Source: an uncultured Coriobacteriaceae bacterium (lineage in GTDB: Bacteria > Actinomycetota > Coriobacteriia > Coriobacteriales > Atopobiaceae). Taken from it: a stretch of DNA of 64,000 nucleotides. The notes beneath the pieces are model-generated. The model saw only the letters and a list, made by a program, of their open reading frames with translations, searched no databases and was not told the DNA's origin. Position numbers and translations under genes: made by a program. The DNA is taken from contig CACYTH010000003.1 in assembly GCA_902777325.1 (NCBI GenBank), positions 1-64,000 of the forward strand. Direction: 5' to 3'. Of this stretch, positions 8,171 to 16,083 are shown piece after piece; positions within the stretch are counted from its first letter, which is position 1; every line of letters starts with the position of its first letter.

Positions 8171-8959
8171 ATGTGCGAACTCTACGCCATCAGCGCGCGG
8201 CAGACCGTCTGCGCCAACGATCACCTGCGCGTCTTCTATCAGGACAGCGTGTGGCACCCGCATGGCTGGGGCCTCTCGTGGCGCGAGGGTGCGCACGTGC
8301 ACCTGCACAAGGAGCCCGTTCGGGCCATCGACTCGAGCTATCTGAGCGAGCTGCTCGAGCGGCCCGTCTGCGCCAAGAACGTGGTCGCGCACATCCGCAA
8401 CGCCACCATGGGCAGGCTCACCTACCAGAACTCGCACCCCTTCGTGCTCACGGACTGCAGCGGCCGCGTGTGGACGATCGCCCACAACGGCACGATGCTC
8501 GACGCGCATCTCGTCCAGGGCTACAAAGACCGTGCCGAGGGCGACACCGACAGCGAGCAGGTTGCGCTCTATCTCGTCGACAAGATCGATGATGCGATTG
8601 CCCAGAAGGGGGAGGCCCTCGGCTTTGACGAGCGCTTTGAGCTGATCGCTCGCGAGGTCGAGGCGCTCTCGCGCGGCGACAGGCTCAACAACAAGCTCAA
8701 CCTTCTGATAGACGACGGAACGTACGTCTATCTGCATACCAATACGGTCAGCCCCACGCTCTACGTGCGCAAGGACGAGGATGTGGCCTTCTTCTGCACG
8801 CGGCCGCTCCCCGACGGGGACGGCTGGGAGGAGCTGCCGACCAATTGCCTTGTGGCCTACCGAGAGGGTCGGCTCGCGCGCATGGCGCCGCGCCACGAGC
8901 ACTCGATTGACGACGATGCCTATCTGCAGGGCATCGCGGGGATGAGCCCCGTCAGCTAG
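8171..8959 (+). CDS. YafJ/EgtC-like class II glutamine amidotransferase
   Basis: A 262-residue stand-alone class II (Ntn) glutamine amidotransferase domain. Cys2, exposed after removal of Met1, is the expected nucleophile; other family blocks visible are HGWGLSW near 35, the HIRNAT motif near 75 and AHNGTM near 100. The YafJ group hydrolyses gamma-glutamyl amides of unknown identity; the EgtC branch acts in ergothioneine synthesis, but no other egt gene is present. It is not a GatD (class I), so it cannot supply the missing MurT partner. Expression may be limited by the hairpin that covers its ribosome site. Confidence 0.85.
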   Translation: MCELYAISARQTVCANDHLRVFYQDSVWHPHGWGLSWREGAHVHLHKEPVRAIDSSYLSELLERPVCAKNVVAHIRNATMGRLTYQNSHPFVLTDCSGRVWTIAHNGTMLDAHLVQGYKDRAEGDTDSEQVALYLVDKIDDAIAQKGEALGFDERFELIAREVEALSRGDRLNNKLNLLIDDGTYVYLHTNTVSPTLYVRKDEDVAFFCTRPLPDGDGWEELPTNCLVAYREGRLARMAPRHEHSIDDDAYLQGIAGMSPVS

Positions 8960-8971
8960 GGGAGAGGGAAA

Positions 8972-8996
8972 GCTGGCTGGTTGGCCAGCGGTTTTG
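8972..8996 (+). terminator. Weak terminator after the amidotransferase gene
   Basis: A 6-bp stem (GCTGGC, 8972-8977, with GCCAGC, 8984-8989) is followed by GGTTTT, just ahead of the ribosome site of the next gene. Confidence 0.5.
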
Positions 8997-9008
8997 GAGG
9001 GAGTCGCT

Positions 9009-9902
9009 ATGTCTGCAATGTCCGATATGATCCGTGAGCAGTTTGGGGCAGGAGACGCGATCCGTGACGCGGGTGTGCCCGATCCCGCCGGCGTCGAGCG
9101 CTTTGACGACATCGCCTACGGGCCCGATGCCAAGTGGCAGTCGCTTGACGTGTACCGTCCGGAGGGCACGACGGCAGAGGACGGCACGCCCGTCATCGTC
9201 TCCGTGCACGGAGGCGGCTGGGTGTATGGCGACAAGGAGCTCTATCACCTCTACTGCATGGACCTCGCCCGCCGCGGCTTTGTGGTGGTCAACTTCACCT
9301 ATCGCCTTGCGCCGGAGTTCAAGTTCCCCTCCTCGATGGAGGACACCTGCGCCGTGTTTGCCTGGACGGTGGACCACATCGCCGAGTATGGCGGCGACCC
9401 CGAGAAGGTCTTTGCCGTCGGTGACTCCGCCGGTGCCCACATGCTGGGCCTCTTCTGCGGCATGTGCACCGAGAAGGCCTATCGCGACGCCTTCGACTTT
9501 GCCCCTCCCGTGGGCTTCAAGCCGCTGGCTGTTGCCCTCAACTGCGGCGCCTACGAGATTCACGTGACCGACGACCCGACCGACCTCACCTCTGGCCTCA
9601 TGGGCGACTTCCTCCCCAACGGGGGAGACGAGCGCGAGCTCGGGCTCATCAACGTCATCGCACACACGAATGCAGACTTCCCGCCGACCTACCTCATGAC
9701 CTGCGACGGAGACTTCCTCCATGACGGGGTCTTTGCCATGGACGCCAAGCTCGGCGAGCTCAAGGTGATGCATGAGGTGCACATCTTCGCGGGCAAAGGT
9801 GAGCCCCTTGGCCATGTGTTCCATCTCAACATGCAGCCCACGGCCACCGATGCCGTCCGCTGCAACGACGACGAGACGGCCTTCTTCCGCAGGTTCCTGT
9901 AA
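9009..9902 (+). CDS. Alpha/beta hydrolase, HSL/BD-FAE-like esterase
   Basis: A 297-residue cytoplasmic esterase of the alpha/beta-hydrolase-3 group. The oxyanion-hole motif HGGGW is at 67-71 and the nucleophile elbow GDSAG places the catalytic serine at S140. A conserved YRLAPE follows the oxyanion strand as in hormone-sensitive-lipase relatives. The ATG at 9009 is chosen because GGAGGGA precedes it; an in-frame TTG at 8994 overlaps that ribosome site. Likely substrates are short acyl esters of sugars or xenobiotics; nothing nearby narrows this. Confidence 0.82.
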   Translation: MSAMSDMIREQFGAGDAIRDAGVPDPAGVERFDDIAYGPDAKWQSLDVYRPEGTTAEDGTPVIVSVHGGGWVYGDKELYHLYCMDLARRGFVVVNFTYRLAPEFKFPSSMEDTCAVFAWTVDHIAEYGGDPEKVFAVGDSAGAHMLGLFCGMCTEKAYRDAFDFAPPVGFKPLAVALNCGAYEIHVTDDPTDLTSGLMGDFLPNGGDERELGLINVIAHTNADFPPTYLMTCDGDFLHDGVFAMDAKLGELKVMHEVHIFAGKGEPLGHVFHLNMQPTATDAVRCNDDETAFFRRFL

Positions 9903-9907
9903 GGGCG

Positions 9908-9933
9908 AGAAAGGCTGGCATCATCACCAGCCG
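9908..9933 (-). terminator. Possible terminator of the small XRE gene
   Basis: GGCTGG/CCAGCC (9914-9919 with 9928-9933) forms a 6-bp stem with an 8-nt loop, followed on the minus strand by CTTTCTC. It lies between the convergent esterase and XRE genes. Confidence 0.4.
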
Positions 9934-9976
9934 AAGCGCGAGTCGTAAAGCTGATTGACGTGATTGGCGGGGGTGC

Positions 9977-10282
9977 CTACTGGCGCTCCCGCCTTTGCTC
10001 CTCGTCGATGAGCTGTCGTATGAGACGCCTCTTCTTGTCGACGACAACGGTGTCAACGCCCTCAAAGAGCTCGGAGAGGGTGACGTCGAGCCCCCTTGCA
10101 ATCTTGATGAGGTTGTCGATGGAGACGTTGCGCTTGCCGTGCTCCACGTCAACGAGATAGCTGCGATTGATCTCGACCATCTTGCTGAAGGCGTGCTGCG
10201 TCAAGTCCTGCTCATCACGCATCAGCCTGATGCGGTTGCCCAGGTTGTAGCGAATGGCAGCGATGTCACCTTCAGTCTTCAT
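9977..10282 (-). CDS. Small XRE-family transcriptional regulator
   Basis: A 101-residue protein that is almost entirely a helix-turn-helix domain (about residues 15-75: LGNRIRLMRDEQDLTQ, then a recognition helix near SYLVDVEHGKRN). A basic tail ends in EEQRRERQ. The ATG at 10282 is preferred; a GTG at 10303 is also in frame and neither has a strong ribosome site. Such short XRE repressors are often autoregulated; a 12-bp palindrome lies immediately upstream at 10310-10321. No partner toxin or phage gene is adjacent. Confidence 0.75.
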   Translation of the reverse strand: MKTEGDIAAIRYNLGNRIRLMRDEQDLTQHAFSKMVEINRSYLVDVEHGKRNVSIDNLIKIARGLDVTLSELFEGVDTVVVDKKRRLIRQLIDEEQRRERQ

Positions 10283-10309
10283 GGGCGCTAGCTTAGGGGT
10301 CACTCAAAA

Positions 10310-10321
10310 CAGACCGGTCTG
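10310..10321. promoter_or_regulatory. 12-bp palindrome CAGACCGGTCTG
   Basis: A perfect 12-bp palindrome 27 bp upstream of the small XRE gene, in the divergent gap (10283-10581) shared with the phosphate-transport genes. The rest of this gap is AT-richer than its surroundings; I saw no convincing -35/-10 pair. It is a candidate operator for the XRE protein. Confidence 0.45.
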
Positions 10322-10581
10322 CTATGAGCAACATAGGCAAAACTCCGGGGCTCATCAGAGACGTGCCATGCATAAAGCCGGCTCTTGAGACAATCAAAAT
10401 CAAGCAAAAGCTGACAGTACCTTTACAAATACGTGATGAAATTAGCCGAATAGCGGTGCAATATACACGTTTGCGATAAAAGCAAGCTAAGGACATGCAA
10501 GGAGCTGACAAACTGATAGGATGCATTTGCCTTGTATCTGGCTTTTAAGGTGTTCCTTGCCGTCTGTAAGGAGTGGTGCAA

Positions 10582-11205
10582 ATGAGTCGTGTGCGGCACA
10601 TCGAGAACCAGTTCTATGACAAGTTCATCGAGCTGGCGCATGAGGTGGCCTGCTCCGCAGAGGTGTTCTATGCCATCGCAAGCGACTATCCGGCGCAGAA
10701 GTATCGCATCCCAGAAGTGAAGGACTACGAGGTCAAGTGCGACGCCATCACGCGCGAGACGCTCACGCTGCTGGAGAACTCCTTCATCACGCCGTTCGAC
10801 CGCGAGGACATCAACATGCTGGTCCGCGAGCTGGACCACATCGCAGACGGCATGGACAACGTCTCCGCGCGCTTCGACCTGTACGACATCAGCGAGATGC
10901 GCCCCGAGGCCATCCACATGGCCGACCTCACGCTGCGCGCCACCAAGGAGCTCGAGGAGCTCTTCAGGCACTTCGAGAACTTCAAGAAGGACCCGGTGGT
11001 GCGCGAGAAGATGCACACCGTGGGCACGATCGAGGACGAGGGCGACACCGTCTCGCGCCAGGGTCTGGCCAACATCTTCCGCGAGCACAACGACGCGGTC
11101 GAGGTTCTCAAGTGGAAGTCGCTGCTCGACACCATGGAGAACACCGTCGACTCCTGCAAGGGCGTTGCGAACGTCGTCCGCAGCGTGTTGATGAAGAATG
11201 CTTAG
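10582..11205 (+). CDS. DUF47/PhoU-like phosphate transport regulator
   Basis: A 207-residue, all-helical DUF47 protein (TIGR00153 type) related to PhoU. These proteins partner Pit transporters and modulate uptake. The acidic helix repeats (EVKDYEVKCDAITRETL and the later KSLLDTMENTVDSCKGVAN) are the family's metal-binding faces. The ATG at 10582 lies nine bases after AAGGAG; a GTG at 10573 is too close. The stop overlaps the pit start by 8 nt, so the two are translationally coupled. Confidence 0.9.
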   Translation: MSRVRHIENQFYDKFIELAHEVACSAEVFYAIASDYPAQKYRIPEVKDYEVKCDAITRETLTLLENSFITPFDREDINMLVRELDHIADGMDNVSARFDLYDISEMRPEAIHMADLTLRATKELEELFRHFENFKKDPVVREKMHTVGTIEDEGDTVSRQGLANIFREHNDAVEVLKWKSLLDTMENTVDSCKGVANVVRSVLMKNA

Positions 11206-12190
11206 CCCGCTGCTACTTGGCGTGCTTGCGTCCGCCATCGTCTTCGAGTTCATCAACGGCTTCCACGACACCGCCAACACTATCGCCACAACGGTCTACA
11301 CGCGTGCGCTGCCTGTCCGCACCGCCATTCTCATGTCGGCGGGCATGAACTTCGTCGGTGCCCTCACCAGCGAGAAGGTGGCCATGACCATCGCCCACGG
11401 GCTGGTCAACGTGCCTCTCGAGCTCTACGTCATCCTGGCGGCGCTTCTCGGTGCCATCATCTGGGACCTTGCCACCTGGTGGTTCTCCATCCCCTCCAGC
11501 TCGAGCCATGCGCTCATCGGCAGCCTCATCGGCGCCACCATGGTGTTTACGGCTAGCGTTGGCACGGTCGAGTGGAGCGGCGTCGTGGAGAAGGTCGTGG
11601 TTCCGCTCTTCACCTCGCCGCTCATCGGCTTCTGCATCGGCTTTCTGCTGATGAAGGTCCTGCTCGAGCTGTTTGCGTATTGGCATCCAGCCCGCGCGAG
11701 CAAGCTCTTCCACAAGTTGCAGATCGCCTCGTCGCTGGTCATGTCCTACAGCCATGGCAACAACGACGCCCAGAAGACCATGGGCATCATTACGCTCGCG
11801 CTCATCGCGTCCGGCGTGCTGCCCGAGGGATCCGGCGTGCCCATGTGGGTCAAGATCACCTGCGCCGCCACCATGGCGCTTGGCACCTCCATCGGCGGCC
11901 GCCGCATCATGAAGACGGTGGGCAACGGCGTCACCAAACTCGACTCCGCACTGGGGTTTGCCGCCCAGGTCTCCTCGGCCGTGGCCATCGAGACGATGAC
12001 GGCGCTCGGCGCGCCCGTCTCCACCACGCAGGTGCTGACCACCTCCATCATGGGTGCCGGCTCCGTGCGTGGCGCCAAGAAGGTCAAGTGGGGCATGGCG
12101 GGAAGCATCTTTACCGCTTGGGTGGTCACGCTGCCCGCAACCATCGCCCTCGGCGGCCTCTGCGCTTTCCTCATCGGCCTCGTGATGTAG
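11198..12190 (+). CDS. pit: PiT-family inorganic phosphate transporter
   Basis: A 330-residue integral membrane protein with about ten hydrophobic helices and both PiT signatures, one per repeat: GFHDTANT at residues 21-28 and YSHGNNDAQK at 184-193. PiT carriers move metal-phosphate complexes with protons at low affinity. The gene overlaps the DUF47 gene, the standard pairing. No Pst system is in the window. Confidence 0.93.
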   Translation: MLSPLLLGVLASAIVFEFINGFHDTANTIATTVYTRALPVRTAILMSAGMNFVGALTSEKVAMTIAHGLVNVPLELYVILAALLGAIIWDLATWWFSIPSSSSHALIGSLIGATMVFTASVGTVEWSGVVEKVVVPLFTSPLIGFCIGFLLMKVLLELFAYWHPARASKLFHKLQIASSLVMSYSHGNNDAQKTMGIITLALIASGVLPEGSGVPMWVKITCAATMALGTSIGGRRIMKTVGNGVTKLDSALGFAAQVSSAVAIETMTALGAPVSTTQVLTTSIMGAGSVRGAKKVKWGMAGSIFTAWVVTLPATIALGGLCAFLIGLVM

Positions 12191-12317
12191 TCGCATACCA
12201 ATCGCTGGTTTTTTGCGCGTCTCGGTTGGCTCGCGCCGGCTGGGACGCGCTCCGTTTTGCGCGTGCAGTATGCTCTAGGTGCGCTTTGGGGATGCGCATC
12301 TGGTGAGAGGACCAGCC

Positions 12318-13496
12318 ATGAAGTATCGCAACGACCGCTACGGAAACCCGCTGTCCATCCTGGGTTACGGATGCATGCGCTTTTCTCGCAAGGGCACCGG
12401 CATCGACTACGACAAGGCCGAGGCCGAGCTGCTTCGCGCCATAGAGCTGGGCGTCAACTACTTTGACACGGCCTTTGTGTATCCGGGTTCGGAGGAGCTG
12501 CTGGGCGAGGTCCTCGAGCGCAATGGCGTGCGCGACAAGGTGAGCATCGCCACCAAGCTCCCGCAGTACCTCGTGCGCAACGCCGCCGCCATCGACCGGT
12601 TCTTTGACGAGGAGCTGAGGCGCCTGCGCACCGGCCACATCGACTACTACCTGATGCACATGGTGACCGACCCCGCGCAGTGGGAGAACCTGCGCCGCCT
12701 TGGGATCGAGCGGTGGATTGCCGACAAGAGGGCGTCGGGGCAGATCGGGCAGATCGGCTTCTCGTTCCATGGGTCCACGGACGCCTTCATCGAGGTACTT
12801 GGTGCCTACGACTGGGACTTCTGCCAGATCCAGTACAACTACCTGGACGAGCACACGCAGGCGGGGCGACGCGGCCTCATGGCTGCCGCGGAGCGCGGAG
12901 TCCCCGTGGTCATCATGGAGCCCCTGCGCGGCGGCAAGCTGGTCGATCTCATGCCGGAGGAGGACAAGCGCCTGGTTGCGGAGAGCCCGCGCGGCTGGAG
13001 CGCCGCGGAGTGGGCGTTCCGCTGGCTCTGGGACCAGAGCGAGGTGACCTGCGTGCTCAGCGGCATGAACTCGCTAGAGATGCTGGAGGAGAACTGCCGC
13101 ATCGCGAGCGAGGTCGAGCCCGGCCAGCTGGGGGAGGGGGACTTTGCCCTGATCGCGCAGATCGCGGACGCGATCAACGCCGGCATGAAGGTGGGCTGCA
13201 CGGGGTGCAACTACTGCATGCCCTGTCCCCAGGGGGTGGACATCCCGGCGCTCTTCCGCTGCTACAACCACATGTACAGCGAGGGCAAGGCGAGCGGCCG
13301 CAAGGAGTACTGGCAGACGGTGTCGCTGCGCAAGGAGAAGGCGTTTGCACGCCAGTGCGTGGGATGCGGCAAGTGCGAGCGCCATTGCCCGCAGGGCATT
13401 GCGATCCGCGAGCAGATTCACATTGCCGACCGCGAGCTCAGGCCGCTGCCGTGGCGCATTGCAGGTGACGTGGCCCGCAACTTTGCGGTGGGATAG
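12318..13496 (+). CDS. Aldo/keto reductase with 2x[4Fe-4S] ferredoxin tail
   Basis: A 392-residue fusion. Residues 1-280 are an aldo/keto reductase barrel with the catalytic tetrad D50, Y55, K80 and H114. Residues 290-365 are a ferredoxin-like domain with two clusters, C294-C297-C300-C304 and C347-C350-C353-C357. This COG1453 family is common in strict anaerobes; substrates are mostly unknown, and electrons could move between NAD(P)H and ferredoxin. The ATG at 12318 follows AGAGGA; an upstream in-frame ATG at 12279 gives a leader absent from the family. A paralogue lies at 56596-57630. Confidence 0.88.
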   Translation: MKYRNDRYGNPLSILGYGCMRFSRKGTGIDYDKAEAELLRAIELGVNYFDTAFVYPGSEELLGEVLERNGVRDKVSIATKLPQYLVRNAAAIDRFFDEELRRLRTGHIDYYLMHMVTDPAQWENLRRLGIERWIADKRASGQIGQIGFSFHGSTDAFIEVLGAYDWDFCQIQYNYLDEHTQAGRRGLMAAAERGVPVVIMEPLRGGKLVDLMPEEDKRLVAESPRGWSAAEWAFRWLWDQSEVTCVLSGMNSLEMLEENCRIASEVEPGQLGEGDFALIAQIADAINAGMKVGCTGCNYCMPCPQGVDIPALFRCYNHMYSEGKASGRKEYWQTVSLRKEKAFARQCVGCGKCERHCPQGIAIREQIHIADRELRPLPWRIAGDVARNFAVG

Positions 13497-13541
13497 CAGG
13501 GCGGACGCGCGCGCCTGGGCCCCGACGGACCTCCCGTGCGC

Positions 13542-13844
13542 CTAGAGCAAGCCGAGCACGAAGGCCACGGCGCAGCAGAGCGCAGCGACGCTCACCATGT
13601 TTGCGCCGTACCAGGCGGCGACGGCGCCCATGAAAAGCGACGCAAGGCCCGCAAGGGGCGTCTCGCAGCTCTCCACGATGGCGGGGAAGGTCATCACGGA
13701 GAGGGTCACATAGGGCACGTAGTGCAGAAACGACAGCAGGAAGCGGTTCTTGAGCGGCTTGCGGATGAGCGTGAGGGGCAGAAGGCGGATGGCTATGGTG
13801 ACGGCGCCCATGACGATGATGCTCAGCCAGATGCGCGTGCTCAC
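13542..13844 (-). CDS. azlD: AzlD-type branched-chain amino acid export subunit
   Basis: A 100-residue protein with three to four hydrophobic helices, matching the AzlD family (small partner of AzlC). Together they export branched-chain amino acids or azaleucine-like analogues. The start overlaps the azlC stop by 4 nt (ATGA), so the two form one operon read on the minus strand. The gene converges on the aldo/keto reductase gene with a 45-bp gap. Confidence 0.88.
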   Translation of the reverse strand: MSTRIWLSIIVMGAVTIAIRLLPLTLIRKPLKNRFLLSFLHYVPYVTLSVMTFPAIVESCETPLAGLASLFMGAVAAWYGANMVSVAALCCAVAFVLGLL

Positions 13845-14587
13845 GAGGCATCATCTCCCTCTGCGTCGACGGGACAGATCAATGCGGCCGCAGCCGAGAT
13901 GATGACGGTCAGCACGATGATGCGCGTGCCGCTCGACCATGCCATGGTGAGCGGGATGAGGTGGCTTGCCACGTAGCTGGCAGCAAAGCTCGCAAGCACG
14001 CAGATGCGAACGACGCGGTCGGTGCGGGACGCAGGCATGATGACGGCGAGAAACATCCCAAAGAGGGAGACGGAGAGCGCGGTGACCACGCGTGCGGGCA
14101 GCAGCTGCCCCGCGACGATGCCCGCCGAGGTGCCTGCGCACCACAGGGGGATGGACGAGAGCATTGCCCCGTACTGGTAGAAGGGCCTGACCTGCGGGTG
14201 GGCTATGGCGAGGCCAAAGAGCTCGTCGGTCACGCCCAGGCCCACTCCGATGCGCTGGGAAAGCGGCGTGCTGCTGGAGAAGCGCTGCGAGAGCGCGGTG
14301 CTCATGAGCAGGTAGCGGGCATTGGTGACGAGCGTGCCCAGGGCGATCTCGACATACGATGCCTGCGCGGCGATCAGCGTGAAGCCTGCGTACTCGCCGG
14401 CGGACGCGACGGAGAGAAGGCTGGCGATGAAGCCCTGGGTTGCGGTGAGACCCGCCTCGCGTGCGGCGATGCCGAGCGAGAAGGCCACGGCCAGGTAGCC
14501 CAGACCGATGGGCAGGCCGTCGCGCAGGCCCTCCCTCATGTCCTGGCCACGGCTCTGTGCCATGGCTTGCGTGCTGCGTTGGCTCAC
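13841..14587 (-). CDS. azlC: AzlC-type branched-chain amino acid permease subunit
   Basis: A 248-residue membrane protein of the AzlC/YgaZ family, with an early GLPIGLGYLAVAFSLG segment and a repeat of about seven to eight helices. It is the large subunit of the AzlCD exporter. The GTG at 14587 follows AAAGGAGACAAC and is chosen over an upstream ATG at 14665 whose leader is Arg/Cys-rich and not family-like. No Lrp-type regulator is adjacent. Confidence 0.88.
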   Translation of the reverse strand: MSQRSTQAMAQSRGQDMREGLRDGLPIGLGYLAVAFSLGIAAREAGLTATQGFIASLLSVASAGEYAGFTLIAAQASYVEIALGTLVTNARYLLMSTALSQRFSSSTPLSQRIGVGLGVTDELFGLAIAHPQVRPFYQYGAMLSSIPLWCAGTSAGIVAGQLLPARVVTALSVSLFGMFLAVIMPASRTDRVVRICVLASFAASYVASHLIPLTMAWSSGTRIIVLTVIISAAAALICPVDAEGDDAS

Positions 14588-14658
14588 GTTGTCTCCTTTG
14601 CGCCACCTGCCAAGATGCCGCGGGGCCAACCCGCGACACGAGCAACCAGTATAGCAGC

Positions 14659-14691
14659 GTGCCACCGCGCCCCATTGAGCAGCGGTGGCAC
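14659..14691 (-). terminator. Hairpin between ATP-grasp and azlC genes
   Basis: A perfect 10-bp stem (GTGCCACCGC, 14659-14668, with 14682-14691) and a 13-nt loop sits after the ATP-grasp stop on the minus strand. No T-tract follows. Its GTGCCAC/GTGGCAC ends resemble the 35-bp palindrome class, so it may be a degenerate member. Confidence 0.45.
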
Positions 14692-14733
14692 TGCGGTGTC
14701 TTTCGAGAAGACGGCTACATCTGTCGCGCGGTG

Positions 14734-15924
14734 CTATGCCTGCTCCTGGACGAACTTCTCGAAGCGCTTGCGCTCTGCCACGGTCTTGAAGCGCGCCATG
14801 TAGAACGTGTTGCCCAGGTCGTCGGAGAGAACGTCGGCCATGCGGCCCTGCATGCAGATGACGTCGCCGTAGCGTTCCATGACCTCATCGTGGCTGTGCA
14901 CATAGCTGTGGCAGTCGCGGCGGCAGGCGTAGACGCAGTAGTACTCGTCGCCGTTGGAGCCGTGGGTGGTGGCGCCGGTGGTCACCATGTCCGCCCAGAT
15001 CTGGTACACGTCGGCGGAATGCGCGAAGTTGATCATGTCGGGGGTGTAGCCTCCGGGTGCGCGCACGTTGACCTCGAGGCCCACGTAGTCGCCCTTGCTC
15101 CCGAGCCCCGGCTTGTCGGAGGTCAGGCGGAAGAACTCCATGTGGACAAAGCGGCTCTTGATGCCAAAGGACTTGATGGTGGCGCGGCCGAGCCTGCGGA
15201 GCTTGGGGTCGACCTTGGGCTTGCAGTGGTAGGCCACGTCAAGCTGGTACTTGACCGTGTCGGCAATGGAGGGCGGGAACTCGGACTGGTTCTCGAAGAG
15301 CGGGTTGCCCTCGGCATCGACGATGGCCTCGTAGGAGCAGAGGTCGGCGTCGATGTACTCCTCGAGCACGTAGGGCTCGTCGAGGTCGGCGGCGAGCAGC
15401 TCCTCGAGCTCGGCCTCGTTCTCGATCTTGCGTGCGCCGCCCGATCCGACGCCCTTCTCCGGCTTGGTGAACACCGGGAAGCCGACCTCCTTTGCGAAGG
15501 CGCGGACGGTCTCGGGGTCCTCCACGCGCACCTGGCGTGCGGTGGGCACGTTTGCTGCGGCGTAGAGCGGCTTCATCTCGGCCTTGCTCTGCCACTGGGC
15601 CATCTGTGCGGCGCTGGCGCCCGTGGTGATGTGGAAGTCGTCGCGCAGGCGTGCGTCCTGGGAGAGCCAGTACTCGTTGTTGGACTCCAGCCAGTCGATC
15701 TTGCCGTACTTGTACGAGAAGAATGCGACGGCGCGGAACACCTGGTCGTAGTCCTCAAGCGAGGGGACCCAGTAGTACTCGTTGAGGGAGTCCTTGACCT
15801 CCTGGGCGAGGTTGTCGTAGGGCGTGTCGCCGATGCCGAGGACGGTGGCGCCGTTCCTGCGCAGGCGGTCGCACCAGTTCCAGTAGGTGTCGGGGAACTG
15901 CGGCGATATGAAGACGACGTTCAT
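14734..15924 (-). CDS. ATP-grasp carboxylate-amine ligase-like protein
   Basis: A 396-residue ATP-grasp enzyme. It has an N-terminal Rossmann-like preATP domain (MNVVFISPQFP at 1-11), an ATP-grasp core with FTKPEKGVGSGGARK from 152 (K154, glycine loop 158-163), an EEYI adenine-contact segment near 195, and a metal-binding EVNVRAPGG near 295. Such enzymes join a carboxylate to an amine or thiol through an acyl phosphate. The identity of both substrates is unknown. It lies just downstream of an esterase gene on the same strand (159 bp gap with a hairpin), which suggests the two act on one product. The ~100-residue C-terminal part contains several Cys (VYACRRDC) that could bind metal. Confidence 0.8.
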   Translation of the reverse strand: MNVVFISPQFPDTYWNWCDRLRRNGATVLGIGDTPYDNLAQEVKDSLNEYYWVPSLEDYDQVFRAVAFFSYKYGKIDWLESNNEYWLSQDARLRDDFHITTGASAAQMAQWQSKAEMKPLYAAANVPTARQVRVEDPETVRAFAKEVGFPVFTKPEKGVGSGGARKIENEAELEELLAADLDEPYVLEEYIDADLCSYEAIVDAEGNPLFENQSEFPPSIADTVKYQLDVAYHCKPKVDPKLRRLGRATIKSFGIKSRFVHMEFFRLTSDKPGLGSKGDYVGLEVNVRAPGGYTPDMINFAHSADVYQIWADMVTTGATTHGSNGDEYYCVYACRRDCHSYVHSHDEVMERYGDVICMQGRMADVLSDDLGNTFYMARFKTVAERKRFEKFVQEQA

Positions 15925-16025
15925 GGCGGTTCCTTCCTTGGGGGAGGAGAGTGTTTTGAGGATGCGGGTATCTTAGCGCGCGAACGTTGCAGGCATGTGA
16001 AGGGTGTGACATCGCGCAGATAGCA

Positions 16026-16057
16026 CTAGCGGCACCGGGTAGGGCCGGTGCCGCTAG
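16026..16057 (-). terminator. Perfect 13-bp hairpin after the esterase gene
   Basis: Arms 16026-16038 and 16045-16057 pair perfectly around a 6-nt loop, 27 nt past the esterase stop on the minus strand. No clear T-run follows, so termination may be partial, letting some transcript reach the ATP-grasp gene. Confidence 0.6.
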
Positions 16058-16083
16058 TAATGCTCTTGGATGGGCTAACGTGC

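Noticed and set aside
8171..8959. The class II amidotransferase as the missing GatD
   Set aside because: GatD is a class I (triad) amidotransferase; this protein has an N-terminal Cys nucleophile of the Ntn type.
10293..10526. Minus-strand 77-codon frame in the XRE/DUF47 gap
   Set aside because: No ribosome site, no domain, AT-rich promoter-like DNA; overlaps the XRE start.
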